NCBI GenBank assembly: GCA_002297935.1
Contig: DBLC01000071.1
Location: forward strand, 1 to 12,623
Source of the DNA: Dialister sp. UBA734
Lineage (GTDB): Bacteria; Bacillota; Negativicutes; Veillonellales; Dialisteraceae
Length of the DNA stretch: 12,623 nt
Reading direction: 5' to 3'
This document shows positions 1 to 6,948 of this stretch, piece by piece. The notes beneath the pieces are model-generated. The model was not told where the DNA came from. It saw only the letters and a list, made by a program, of their open reading frames with translations, and did no database searches. Position 1 is the first letter of the stretch, and every line of letters starts with the position of its first letter. A program made the translations under genes and the position numbers.

Positions 1-48
1 AAAATAAAACATATTTTGCGGTAATTAATTTTCAAAAAGCATAGTACG

Positions 49-222
49 CTATATGGCGTTCAAGTTGCACTTGCAATTTAGGACTTCTTTCAAATAAGAA
101 ATCTGACCCCAGGCCTTAAGTGCTGTATTACTGATATTTGTCCCTATCTTTTCCGCTTCTTGATGGCTTAAGTAACTATTATTAGCTTCAAACAAGTTTA
201 AAATATTCCGTTTATAGAACAT
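49..222 (-). CDS. Small hypothetical protein, possible winged-helix fragment
   Basis: This 57-residue frame ends in TAG at 49-51. An ATG at 237 would give 62 residues but has no ribosome binding site, whereas the ATG at 222 has GGAG nine bases upstream, so 222 is preferred. Its start overlaps the last codons of the upstream 242-residue gene in another frame, so the two are probably translationally coupled. The N-terminal half, around ILNLFEANNSYLSHQEAEKIG, resembles from memory the first helices of AbiEi-type winged-helix antitoxin domains. The expected continuation toward a recognition helix and wing is absent, so it may be a truncated or degenerate copy. The sequence is AT-rich, like its partner and unlike the genes to the right. 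No function is assigned. Confidence 0.5.
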   Translation of the reverse strand: MFYKRNILNLFEANNSYLSHQEAEKIGTNISNTALKAWGQISYLKEVLNCKCNLNAI

Positions 223-940
223 GGCTTTCTTCTCCATAAATTATCTTGTTAATATAATCTTCTACCGGATAAGGATAATCAAAAGTGAGATGGGAATTTT
301 CTTTATAAGAAGAACGATTAACCATTTCCATCAAAAGTGTACCAATGTCTTCCGTTATGGCTTCTATTTGTAAATTTTGTTTCAAACGATTCCACGCTCC
401 CGTAATCATGCCCCAATCATACGATCTATAAACTTCTATCTCATTCCAATGCACTTTTTCAAAATCTGATTTTTTTCGTTCCTCCAAATTTATACCTGAT
501 AAAAGAATCTCATCTAATAACATTAATTTTACAAAAACACGTTTCATCTCATCTCTACTACATGCATGTACATATGCATGTAAATGTGGAAACTTATTTT
601 GAGTCTTTGGTTCTACATCTTTTAAATGTCGATAATAGAAAATATCCTCTTTTTTATTCCATTTCCAAATAACAATAACCATGTTGTTGGGTAGTGAATT
701 TCTCTCACCTAAAAAAATTTGCCAAGAAACTTTTTCCTCATTAGGTATATTCACTGTACATCTATAAATCGGCTCACAAACAACATCTGCTCGTTCAACA
801 ATAACCTTTATTAATTGTGCCGATAGGTAATTGAAGATCATCTCATATCTAATCATTATAAGTGAAATTGCTTTTTGTGCAGTCATTCTTACATCTATAA
901 CATTTCCCGATATATTTTCATTAAAAAATTCCACTAACAT
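212..940 (-). CDS. Hypothetical protein, AT-rich, probably acquired
   Basis: I do not recognise this 242-residue protein. It has no signal peptide and no clear membrane helix, so it is probably cytosolic. It is rich in aromatic and charged residues. One visible feature is a histidine-rich patch near residues 117-126 (FPHLHAYVHAC), which might bind metal or be catalytic, though no known motif is matched. A purine-rich GGGGGGAG lies about eight bases upstream of the ATG at 940, supporting that start. The end overlaps the following small gene, which suggests a two-gene operon. The base composition is much more AT-rich than the mnm and pur genes, and codons such as ATA and TTA are frequent, suggesting horizontal transfer. 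A toxin-antitoxin or defence-type pair is possible from the layout but not shown by any motif. Confidence 0.72.
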   Translation of the reverse strand: MLVEFFNENISGNVIDVRMTAQKAISLIMIRYEMIFNYLSAQLIKVIVERADVVCEPIYRCTVNIPNEEKVSWQIFLGERNSLPNNMVIVIWKWNKKEDIFYYRHLKDVEPKTQNKFPHLHAYVHACSRDEMKRVFVKLMLLDEILLSGINLEERKKSDFEKVHWNEIEVYRSYDWGMITGAWNRLKQNLQIEAITEDIGTLLMEMVNRSSYKENSHLTFDYPYPVEDYINKIIYGEESHVL

Positions 941-1035
941 TGATACTCTCCCCCCTTTTTATATTTTACTCAAACTTTTTCCTTTAAAACAGCGATTCAT
1001 CTAGAAATTTACCATCTAAAAATATTATACATCAA

Positions 1036-1068
1036 AAAAGCGTATCACCTATACAGGCATACGCTTTT
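1036..1068 (-). terminator. Intrinsic terminator downstream of rsmG
   Basis: A perfect 10-base-pair stem pairs 1036-1045 (AAAAGCGTAT) with 1059-1068 (ATACGCTTTT) around a 13-base loop. Read on the minus strand it is followed by six T residues, so it should end the rsmG transcript. The plus-strand side has only four T residues, so any activity in that direction would be weaker. Confidence 0.85.
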
Positions 1069-1087
1069 CTATATCCACCATTTATTT

Positions 1088-1116
1088 CCAGTCACGAGTC
1101 ACCAGTCTACCAGTCA
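1088..1116 (-). repeat. Heptamer repeat tract (AGTCACC family) at rsmG stop codon
   Basis: Four degenerate 7-base units of the CCAGTCA type lie at 1088-1094, 1095-1101, 1102-1108 and 1110-1116, with one extra base before the last. On the minus strand they read as GTGACTG-type units running directly out of the rsmG stop codon at 1118-1120. Confidence 0.85.
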
Positions 1117-1117
1117 C

Positions 1118-1828
1118 TCATTCTCCAATAATCGGCTTCTTCTCTGCCACCCCTACTTTTCTCGGATAGGTCTTCGGGCAGGGTGCAGTCTTTTTGATGT
1201 AGAGGATGCAACGTTTTTCTCCAGTCGGCAAGGTGAGATCTTTCTTTTCCGCCAGTTCGCCTTTCAGTTCTCGAAGAATTTTTCCGGCCTGTTTCAGTTC
1301 GTCTTCCGCACCGGGGCCTTTCATGGCTGCGAAAGTGCCGCCCACTTTCACGAAGGGCATAGCCCATTCGGAGATGACCGGCATGGATTTCACCGCTCTG
1401 GCGGTAACTACGTCGAAAGTCTCTCTAGTTTTTCTACGACGGCCACCTTCTTCAGCGCGCATGTGGATGCATTTCACGTTTTTGATACCCAGCTTCGCAC
1501 AGGCCCCTTCGATGAAGGTGAGTTTTTTCTGGATAGAGTCCACCAGGACCACTTGCATATCTGGGCGGAGAATCGCCAAGGGAACCCCTGGGAAGCCCGC
1601 ACCGGTACCAAGGTCCATGACGCGGCCTTTTTCTGGAAAATAGGCGTCCTGGTACACGGTCAGTGAATCGTAGACGTTTTTGATGAGACTTTCCTCGATG
1701 TCTTTGATGCCTGTCAGATTCACTCGCTGGCTCATTTCGATCACCATGGCATTGTATTCTGTCAATTTCTTTGCGGCTTCCTCATTGGCCGGAAGGCCCA
1801 GGGCCTCCATCATTTCTTGAACTGTCAT
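1118..1828 (-). CDS. rsmG: 16S rRNA (guanine-N7) methyltransferase RsmG
   Basis: RsmG (GidB) uses S-adenosylmethionine to methylate N7 of a guanine in the 530 loop of 16S rRNA (G527 in E. coli numbering) on the small subunit. The protein shows the RsmG hallmarks in order: NLTGI near residues 37-41, the SAM-binding MDLGTGAGFPGVPLAI at 71-86, VDSIQKK at 96-102, then TARAV and MKGPGAEDE, and the usual basic C-terminus with YPRK. From the ATG at 1828 the length is 236 residues, normal for the family. That ATG has AAAGGGG six bases upstream. An in-frame ATG at 1867 would add 13 residues but has a poorer binding site and falls outside the usual N-terminus, so 1828 is preferred. The gene follows mnmG on the same strand, a classic order, but is separated from it by about 335 bases of repeats. 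Its stop codon falls at the edge of a heptamer tract. Confidence 0.96.
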   Translation of the reverse strand: MTVQEMMEALGLPANEEAAKKLTEYNAMVIEMSQRVNLTGIKDIEESLIKNVYDSLTVYQDAYFPEKGRVMDLGTGAGFPGVPLAILRPDMQVVLVDSIQKKLTFIEGACAKLGIKNVKCIHMRAEEGGRRRKTRETFDVVTARAVKSMPVISEWAMPFVKVGGTFAAMKGPGAEDELKQAGKILRELKGELAEKKDLTLPTGEKRCILYIKKTAPCPKTYPRKVGVAEKKPIIGE

Positions 1829-1890
1829 TGGTTTCCCCTTTCCAATTTGAATGGTTTCTCTTTTCATTTCCCTGAAGAGAAACTTAGTTG

Positions 1891-1972
1891 AGTGCGTAAT
1901 GCGAAGTGCGTAATGAGTAGTGGTGGAAGGGGCGCAACATAATTTGGAAGCGTCCCAATCCCCCTTTTATAT
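1891..1972 (+). repeat. Heptamer tract plus GGGGCGC hairpin module (copy M1)
   Basis: Five 7-base units of the AGTGCGT / AATGCGA type fill 1891-1925, the last being AGTGGTG. They join a hairpin module with GGGGCGC (1929-1935) pairing with GCGTCCC (1950-1956) around a loop containing ATAATTTG, followed by a C/T-rich tail. The same arrangement occurs at 6213-6276, 7636-7700, 10822-10893 and 11073-11130. This copy lies just upstream of rsmG. Confidence 0.85.
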
Positions 1973-1975
1973 GGT

Positions 1976-2101
1976 TAGGAGCGGATCATCCCAAGTTCCT
2001 CGTCATGCACATAGCGAAGTATACCGCTAGTGCCTCCCCCTCTTGTTTTCTCCCCCGACGGGGGAGACGAGACGCTAGAGAGGATTCCGCTGGTTTCCTA
2101 T
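1976..2101. repeat. MITE-like nested inverted repeat
   Basis: This 126-base stretch has nested inverted segments. GCGGA at 1981-1985 pairs with TCCGC at 2086-2090. CTCGTC at 1999-2004 pairs with GACGAG at 2066-2071. A perfect 8-base-pair hairpin pairs 2049-2056 (TCTCCCCC) with 2060-2067 around a GAC loop. It has no open reading frame and sits between the rsmG-side hairpin module and the heptamer tract at the mnmG stop. It looks like a small non-autonomous inserted element that folds as a whole. Confidence 0.6.
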
Positions 2102-2106
2102 TTTCT

Positions 2107-2162
2107 AATCCCTAGGGCCTAGCTACTAGTCCCTAGTCACCAGTCACCAGTCACTAGTCACC
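2107..2162 (-). repeat. Eight-unit heptamer array directly after mnmG
   Basis: Exactly eight 7-base units fill 56 bases with no break in register. The last four are AGTCACC or AGTCACT; the first four are variants including AATCCCT, AGGGCCT and AGCTACT. The array begins one base after the mnmG stop codon on the minus strand. Nearly the same ordered variants recur at 4517-4537, which shows that the array has been copied as a unit. Confidence 0.92.
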
Positions 2163-2163
2163 T

Positions 2164-4029
2164 TTATTTTTTATGCCTCTTCACGTACACCATCAGTACC
2201 GACATGTCTGCCGGAGAGACGCCGGAAATGCGGGAGGCTTGGCCCAGGGAGAGTGGACGGACTTTGTCCAGTTTCTGCCGGGCTTCGATGGAGATGCCTT
2301 CCAGGTTCAGATAATCCATATCCTGGGGCATTTTTTCTTTTTCCATCCGTTCTGCCTTTTTCACCGCTGCTTCCTGACGGGCGATATAGCCTTCGTATTT
2401 CACGGTGATTTCCATTTCTTCTACCGCTTCTTTGTCAAATTCCGGACAGCCCAGGACGTCTACCATTTTCTGATAGGTCATTTCTGGACGTTTCAGAATT
2501 TTATCGGCACCAATGCCTGTGGTAAGCGGGGCGGATCCTACGCTGGCCAAGGCTTCGTTGATATTTCCTTTCGGCGTAAACCGAGCGGTGCGGATGTAGT
2601 GCATGGCTTCTTCGAAGTTTCGTTTCCGCTGCAGGAAATGCTGGTACCGGTCTTCAGTGACCAGTCCGATGTCGTAGCCTTTCTGGGTGAGGCGAAGGTC
2701 CGCATTGTCTTGGCGAAGAATAAGACGGTATTCGCTGCGGCTGGTCATCATGCGGTATGGTTCGTTGGTGCCTTTGGTGACCAGGTCATCGATGAGGGCT
2801 CCTACGTAGGCTTCGTGACGAGCCAGGATGAATGGTTCTTTGCCCTGGATTTTCAGAGCCGCATTGATGCCTGCCATGAGACCCTGGGCAGCCGCTTCTT
2901 CGTAGCCGCTGGTGCCGTTGGACTGGCCGGCAGAGTAGAGGCCCGGCAGTTTCTTCACTTCCAAGGTCGGATAGAGCTGCAGCGGGTCCAACAGGTCGTA
3001 TTCGATGGCGTAGGCAGGACGCATGAGTTTCACATCTTCCAGGCCCGGAATGGTGCGAAGGAAAGCGTACTGCACGTCAATTGGCATGGAGGTAGACATG
3101 CCCTGCACGTACATTTCGTTGGTGTCCAGTCCTTCCGGTTCGATGAAGAGCTGGTGCCGTTTCTTGTCGGCAAAACGAACCACTTTGTCTTCGATAGATG
3201 GGCAGTACCGCGCGCCGACGCCGTGAATCTTGCCAGCGTATTTCGGGGCCCGCATCAGGTTGTCTCGAATGATCTGATGGGTGGTTTCATTGGTGTAGGT
3301 GAGCCAGCAGTTTCTCTGGTTCCGGTCTTCTCGTTCGTTCATGAAGGAGAACGCGTGGTTCTGCGGGTCCCCGGTTTCCAGTTCCATATGGTCCAGGTGG
3401 AGACTGCGAATATCTACACGGCTAGGGGTCCCGGTTTTGAAACGGAGAATATCCAGGCCGTGTTTTTTCAGATTTTCCGACAAGCCCACGGACGGACGCA
3501 TGCCGTTTGGCCCGCCGGAATACATGGTTTCGCCGATGATAATCTGGCTGTCCAGGTACGTGCCTGTGCAAAGAATCACCGCTTTGGCACGGTATTCTTC
3601 GTTCAGTTCGGTGGTAATGCCTACGCATTTCCCATCTTCTACGATAATATCCATAACCTGCACTTGTTTCAAGTCCAGGTTGTCTGTATTTTCCACCACT
3701 TTTTTCATGTATCGGTGGTAAGCGTTTTTATCTGACTGGGCGCGGAGTGCGTACACCGCGGGGCCTTTCCCCAGGTTCAGCATGCGCATCTGAATGGCCG
3801 TCGCATCGGCCGCAATGCCCATTTCACCGCCTAAAGCATCGATTTCTTTCACCAAGTGGCTTTTACCCGGTCCCCCAATAGCGGGGTTACAGGGCATCAT
3901 GGCTACATTGTCCAAAGAAATAGTGGTCAAAAGGGTTTTGCACCCCATCTTGGCAGCCGCTAACGCCGCCTCGCAGCCGGCATGACCGGCACCGACCACA
4001 ATGACATCATACGTATCTATGAGATACAT
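2164..4029 (-). CDS. mnmG: tRNA uridine-5-carboxymethylaminomethyl modification enzyme MnmG
   Basis: MnmG (GidA) is the FAD-dependent partner of MnmE. Together they install the (carboxymethyl)aminomethyl group at C5 of the wobble uridine of certain tRNAs in the cytoplasm. The 621-residue length is typical. Visible motifs are the dinucleotide-binding GAGHAG at residues 13-18, PCNPAIGG at 46-53 with the conserved Cys47, GARYCPSIEDK at 272-282 with the second conserved cysteine (Cys276), and the C-terminal helical domain containing KYEGYI. The usual GGSGKGHL segment reads GGPGKSHL here, a mild variation. The ATG at 4029 is preceded by AAGGA at good spacing. The leader carries a strong promoter (4194-4221), a long hairpin of inverted heptamers and a short hairpin. 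mnmE lies upstream behind its own terminator, so mnmG probably has an independent transcript. Confidence 0.98.
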   Translation of the reverse strand: MYLIDTYDVIVVGAGHAGCEAALAAAKMGCKTLLTTISLDNVAMMPCNPAIGGPGKSHLVKEIDALGGEMGIAADATAIQMRMLNLGKGPAVYALRAQSDKNAYHRYMKKVVENTDNLDLKQVQVMDIIVEDGKCVGITTELNEEYRAKAVILCTGTYLDSQIIIGETMYSGGPNGMRPSVGLSENLKKHGLDILRFKTGTPSRVDIRSLHLDHMELETGDPQNHAFSFMNEREDRNQRNCWLTYTNETTHQIIRDNLMRAPKYAGKIHGVGARYCPSIEDKVVRFADKKRHQLFIEPEGLDTNEMYVQGMSTSMPIDVQYAFLRTIPGLEDVKLMRPAYAIEYDLLDPLQLYPTLEVKKLPGLYSAGQSNGTSGYEEAAAQGLMAGINAALKIQGKEPFILARHEAYVGALIDDLVTKGTNEPYRMMTSRSEYRLILRQDNADLRLTQKGYDIGLVTEDRYQHFLQRKRNFEEAMHYIRTARFTPKGNINEALASVGSAPLTTGIGADKILKRPEMTYQKMVDVLGCPEFDKEAVEEMEITVKYEGYIARQEAAVKKAERMEKEKMPQDMDYLNLEGISIEARQKLDKVRPLSLGQASRISGVSPADMSVLMVYVKRHKK

Positions 4030-4053
4030 GGGATCCTTCTTTCATAAAACGAC

Positions 4054-4070
4054 ACGCACCATGGGTGCGT
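4054..4070 (-). other. Short hairpin in the mnmG leader
   Basis: ACGCACC (4054-4060) pairs perfectly with GGTGCGT (4064-4070) around a 3-base loop. It lies about 25 bases upstream of the mnmG start codon on the minus-strand transcript, just before the ribosome binding site. No long U tract follows, so it is more likely a leader structure than a terminator. Confidence 0.5.
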
Positions 4071-4097
4071 CATTGGAAATATATATAGCAGTGTGTA

Positions 4098-4170
4098 GGT
4101 AGACTGGTGACTGGTGACTCGTGACTGGAAATTGAAATCCCGAGTCACCAGTCACTAGTCACAAGCTACC
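4098..4170. repeat. Inverted pair of heptamer tracts forming a long hairpin
   Basis: Three GGTGACT-type units at 4102-4121 face their complements at 4141-4160. The two 20-base arms match at 19 positions, around a 19-base loop at 4122-4140. The stem can be extended by GGTAG (4098-4102) with CTACC (4166-4170). It lies between the proposed mnmG promoter and start codon, so it should be transcribed as a stable leader hairpin. Confidence 0.88.
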
Positions 4171-4193
4171 ATGAGAGAATATTTCAATATATT

Positions 4194-4221
4194 ATTATAT
4201 ATAATTTTTCGTGGTTTTCAA
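4194..4221 (-). promoter_or_regulatory. Sigma-70-type promoter for mnmG
   Basis: Read on the minus strand, TTGAAA (4216-4221) is followed after 16 bases by a perfect TATAAT (4194-4199). Transcription should start near 4187, giving a leader of about 158 bases before the mnmG ATG. The AT-rich surroundings support it. No experimental start is known. Confidence 0.7.
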
Positions 4222-4280
4222 AGAAATTTCTTGAGCGAGTTTTGGTAACGCAAAAAGGTTATGATTCTGCTGACTTCAAG

Positions 4281-4325
4281 GTTTCTCAGGTTGCTCAGGG
4301 TTCTCAAGTTTCTCAGGTTCCTCGA
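4281..4325. repeat. Five tandem 9-base repeats
   Basis: Five consecutive 9-base units of the GTTTCTCAG type fill 4281-4325 (variants GTTGCTCAG, GGTTCTCAA, GTTCCTCGA). The period is nine, unlike the seven-base period elsewhere in the window. The last unit runs into the terminal inverted repeat of the neighbouring MITE-like element, so the array may have arisen from the end of that element. Confidence 0.85.
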
Positions 4326-4516
4326 ATGTGCCTATAGACGTTAGTGTCATCTGGTAAAGTGGAACCGTAATGATATGAGGCTTTAAGCCCTTACCGCTGG
4401 TGCTGATGAGATTTCTCCACTCAGGGGCGCATCTCATTTCATTACTTTTGTGTCAGCAAGCACAAATACGATCGGTCGAAATGACGGTTTCGATTAGTGG
4501 CACATTCGAGAAACCT
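4315..4516. mobile_element. MITE-like element with 18-base terminal inverted repeats
   Basis: The left end AGGTTCCTCGAATGTGCC (4315-4332) and the right end (4499-4516) are inverted copies matching at 17 of 18 bases, enclosing about 165 bases without a gene. Inside are GAGATTTCTCCACT near 4409 and GGTCGAAATGACGG near 4474. From memory these resemble the ends of a short palindromic intergenic repeat common in Firmicute genomes. The right end abuts a heptamer array. It lies in the spacer between mnmE and mnmG, upstream of the proposed mnmG promoter. Confidence 0.65.
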
Positions 4517-4592
4517 AATCCCTAGGGCCTAGCCACTAATCCCCAGTCCCAGTCACCAGTCACCAGTCACCAGTCACCAGTCACCAGTCACC
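4517..4592 (-). repeat. Eleven-unit heptamer array after mnmE
   Basis: The array starts with the variants AATCCCT, AGGGCCT, AGCCACT and AATCCCC. One unit that has lost a base (AGTCCC, 4545-4550) follows, and then six identical AGTCACC units (4551-4592). The order of the first variants matches the array at 2107-2127. On the minus strand it lies immediately downstream of the mnmE terminator. Confidence 0.93.
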
Positions 4593-4606
4593 AAAAAGTG
4601 TATCAA

Positions 4607-4636
4607 AAAAGACGCACCTGACGGGGTACGTCTTTT
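4607..4636 (-). terminator. Intrinsic terminator of mnmE
   Basis: AAAAGACG (4607-4614) pairs with CGTCTTTT (4629-4636), and three further pairs (ACC with GGT) form inside one mismatch. On the minus strand the stem is followed by a run of T residues. It lies six bases after the mnmE stop codon and separates mnmE from mnmG transcriptionally. Confidence 0.88.
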
Positions 4637-4641
4637 CAAAA

Positions 4642-6021
4642 TTATTTTCCAACACAGAACCTTTCAAAAATGGTATTGATCAGTTCGTTGTCGATAGAGT
4701 CGCCGGTGATTTCGCCCATGGTCTGCCAGGCTTCGGTGAGGTCCACGGTGATACAGTCGGCGGGCATGGCTTCGGCTAGGGATTCTTGGGCCCGTTCCAC
4801 GGCGGCCAGGGATTTCTTGACCAGGTCCACGTGGCGCAGGTTGGTGAGGAACAGTTCTCTGCCGGCCATAGCGTCTTGGTGGTCCGTGATGCGGTGCAGT
4901 TCTTCTTCCAGTTCTTCCATGCCGCTGCCGTAGCGAGCGGAAATGGGAACCACTGGAATATGTCCTGCCAAGTCCTGCACGTCTTTGGCGTCCAGTTCTT
5001 GGGGCAGGTCGTATTTATTGAGAATCACCAAGGCTTTTCGGCCTTTGAGGGATGTGAGAAGTTCTTTATCTTCTTTGGAGAGCGGTTCAGACCCATCGAT
5101 GACAGCCATGATAAGGTCTGCTTTTTCCATGGATTCTTTGGCCCGTTCGATACCGATGCGTTCGATGGTGTTGTCGGTCTCTCGAATGCCGGCGGTATCC
5201 ATCAGCACCAGCGGCACGCCGCCGATTTTGATGGATTCCTCAATGGTATCTCTGGTGGTACCGGGGATGTCGGTCACAATGGCCCGTTCTTCTTGGAGAA
5301 GGGCGTTCAGCAGGCTGGATTTTCCCGCGTTCGGCCGTCCTACGATGGCGGTGCGGAGGCCGTCTTTGATGATACGACCTTGTTCGGACCGTTTGAGCAG
5401 GGCCGCCAGAGAGGTTTGAATCTCTGCCAGACTATGTCTTATTTCTTCATTGGTCAAATCTTCCAAATCTTCTTCAGGGTAATCGATGGTGACTTCCAAT
5501 TTGCCAATCAAATCTTTCAGCTGGCTGCGGCAGTGTCTCACAAAGCCGGACAGGGCGCCGGACAGGTGGCTTTCCGCTTGGGACAGAGCAGCGGAGCCTT
5601 TGGCTTCGATGATGTCCATCACCGCTTCTGCCTGAGACAGGTCGAGGCGGCCGTTCAAAAAGGCACGCTTGGTAAATTCGCCCCGGTGGGCCATGACGGC
5701 ACCGTTTTCCAGAGCCAGTTCCAAAGTCTGCCGGAGGGCTTCCATGGAGCCGTGAATCTGCAGTTCCACCACATCTTCGCCGGTGTAGGAGTGGGGCGCT
5801 TTCATGTAAACTGCTAACCCTTCGTCCACCGGCTGGCCGTTTCTCACCACATGACCGAAGTACATGTGGTACGGCTGGGCCTCGTGGAAAGAAGGAATTT
5901 TCTTTGTATGAAATAGCCGATCCGCCACGTCAGTCGCAGCGGCTCCGCTGAGGCGGATGATCCCAATGCCCCCTTCTCCCGGCGCGGTGGCAATGGCCGC
6001 AATGGTTGTTTCTTCGTACAT
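4642..6021 (-). CDS. mnmE: tRNA uridine-5-carboxymethylaminomethyl modification GTPase MnmE
   Basis: MnmE (TrmE) is a potassium-dependent GTPase that works with MnmG on the wobble uridine of tRNAs. The 459-residue protein has the folate-binding N-terminal domain (about residues 1-120), a helical domain and an inserted G domain: G1 GRPNAGKSS at 228-236, G2 with GTTRDT at 254-259, G3 DTAGI at 275-279 and G4 NKYD at 335-338. It ends in FCVGK, a conservative form of the family's C-terminal FCIGK whose cysteine is conserved. Length and domain order are normal. The ATG at 6021 is preceded by AGAGGAG at about four to five bases. Downstream is a terminator and then a heptamer array; upstream is a repeat composite that separates it from the membrane-protein gene. 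Confidence 0.98.
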   Translation of the reverse strand: MYEETTIAAIATAPGEGGIGIIRLSGAAATDVADRLFHTKKIPSFHEAQPYHMYFGHVVRNGQPVDEGLAVYMKAPHSYTGEDVVELQIHGSMEALRQTLELALENGAVMAHRGEFTKRAFLNGRLDLSQAEAVMDIIEAKGSAALSQAESHLSGALSGFVRHCRSQLKDLIGKLEVTIDYPEEDLEDLTNEEIRHSLAEIQTSLAALLKRSEQGRIIKDGLRTAIVGRPNAGKSSLLNALLQEERAIVTDIPGTTRDTIEESIKIGGVPLVLMDTAGIRETDNTIERIGIERAKESMEKADLIMAVIDGSEPLSKEDKELLTSLKGRKALVILNKYDLPQELDAKDVQDLAGHIPVVPISARYGSGMEELEEELHRITDHQDAMAGRELFLTNLRHVDLVKKSLAAVERAQESLAEAMPADCITVDLTEAWQTMGEITGDSIDNELINTIFERFCVGK

Positions 6022-6073
6022 AAACTCCTCTTTCTTTAAATCGATAGCGACTTATAGTGTGAAATCAGAAAAC

Positions 6074-6276
6074 AATGCGTAGTGCGTAGTGCGTAATGAT
6101 GGCCGGCGAGCGCATCGAATTGCTCTTATATGAAATATAATCAAATAGCATATGCCTTTCCTATATGCTCGCCGATAATTGCAATCACTTACTATATAAA
6201 ATATAGGGTATTGGGGCGCTATATAATTTGTGCGCCCCTTCTACCACTACGCATTACGCATTTCGCACTACGCATT
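6074..6276. repeat. Composite element bounded by inverted heptamer tracts (includes hairpin copy M2)
   Basis: The left end has AATGCGT, AGTGCGT, AGTGCGT and AATGATG at 6074-6101. The right end has the inverted forms ACTACGC, ATTACGC, ATTTCGC and ACTACGC at 6246-6273. Next to the right tract is the hairpin module GGGGCGC (6213-6219) with GCGCCCC (6232-6238). Near the left tract is a weaker hairpin, GAGC with GCTC, and CGGCGAGC near 6103 is repeated inverted near 6166. The element fills the spacer between the membrane-protein gene and mnmE and ends inside the former's stop codon. Confidence 0.8.
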
Positions 6277-6825
6277 GCCTTTTTTCGTTCCCAGTTTCCC
6301 GCTTCTGACGCTCATCTTTTTGGCGGTCATGTACCAGGCAGAGGATTTGTCGAGGCATTTGTTTTGTTTCACTGTGGAATCGTTGGGATACAGTTTCTTG
6401 TAGTGTTCCATGGCGCGGCGGGCGTTGATTTTTTCGTCTTTGGAAATGGTTTCAAAGTTGAATCCCACTTTCCAGGCAAAGACCATCATGCCCAAGGGAT
6501 AAATAGCCAAAGGGTACACGCCGATGAAAACGGAAGCCCCCATCAGAGCCAGGCCGCCTACGATGGAAAGGACGGAAACGCCCACCTGCACCATAACGGT
6601 TTTCTTGAAGGATGCGTCCATGTGAGCCAGCCAGATATTTCCACTGGACAGATAATAATGGACAAATTCCTGGTTGCGAAGGATTCGTTCCCGTTTGTTG
6701 TGCGCCAGGATCTGCTTCACAATGTTGTCAACGTTTTTCTTGAACTTCGAGGTGCGCCAGTTGAATACCACCAAAAGGGTGGTCAAAAGTGCGATGAAAA
6801 TGATTCCTGTAGTTGATTCTCCCAT
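6268..6825 (-). CDS. Hypothetical membrane protein with three predicted helices
   Basis: This is a 185-residue protein of unknown function. It has an N-terminal membrane helix at about residues 7-21, a charged middle segment, and two close hydrophobic helices at about 76-97 and 99-116, followed by a basic C-terminal tail. It is probably an inner-membrane protein; no enzymatic motif is visible. The ATG at 6825 has AAAGGAG nine bases upstream, a convincing start. The stop codon TAG and the last residue (Ala) are encoded by the heptamer tract at 6246-6276, so the repeat probably replaced the original end of the gene. The neighbouring spacers are full of repeats, so it may be transcribed alone. 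Confidence 0.85.
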   Translation of the reverse strand: MGESTTGIIFIALLTTLLVVFNWRTSKFKKNVDNIVKQILAHNKRERILRNQEFVHYYLSSGNIWLAHMDASFKKTVMVQVGVSVLSIVGGLALMGASVFIGVYPLAIYPLGMMVFAWKVGFNFETISKDEKINARRAMEHYKKLYPNDSTVKQNKCLDKSSAWYMTAKKMSVRSGKLGTKKGNA

Positions 6826-6948
6826 AATTTGAGTCTCCTTTGTTAGTTGGCCGTAGGCAGTTTGCCGTAAGCAGCCCGCCCACTCCGTTTCTTATAGTAT
6901 TCTTATTATATATCAAAATCGGTGGAGAATATAGAGAGATTGTTGAGA

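Noticed and set aside
2173..3735. Long plus-strand open frame of 520 codons opposite mnmG
   Set aside because: It is the antisense shadow of mnmG, rich in Phe, His and Val as such frames are. The opposite strand has all MnmG motifs. The same applies to the long plus-strand frames opposite mnmE (4786-5817), purB and the FAD dehydrogenase, and to the minus-strand frame opposite aroB.
4517..4592. Direct repeats that might be read as a CRISPR array
   Set aside because: The units are 7 bases long and contiguous, without spacers, and no cas genes are present.
6130..6816. Plus-strand frame of 228 codons through the repeat composite and the membrane-protein gene
   Set aside because: It starts inside repeats and runs antisense to the better-supported 185-residue gene, which has a good ribosome binding site and clear membrane helices.
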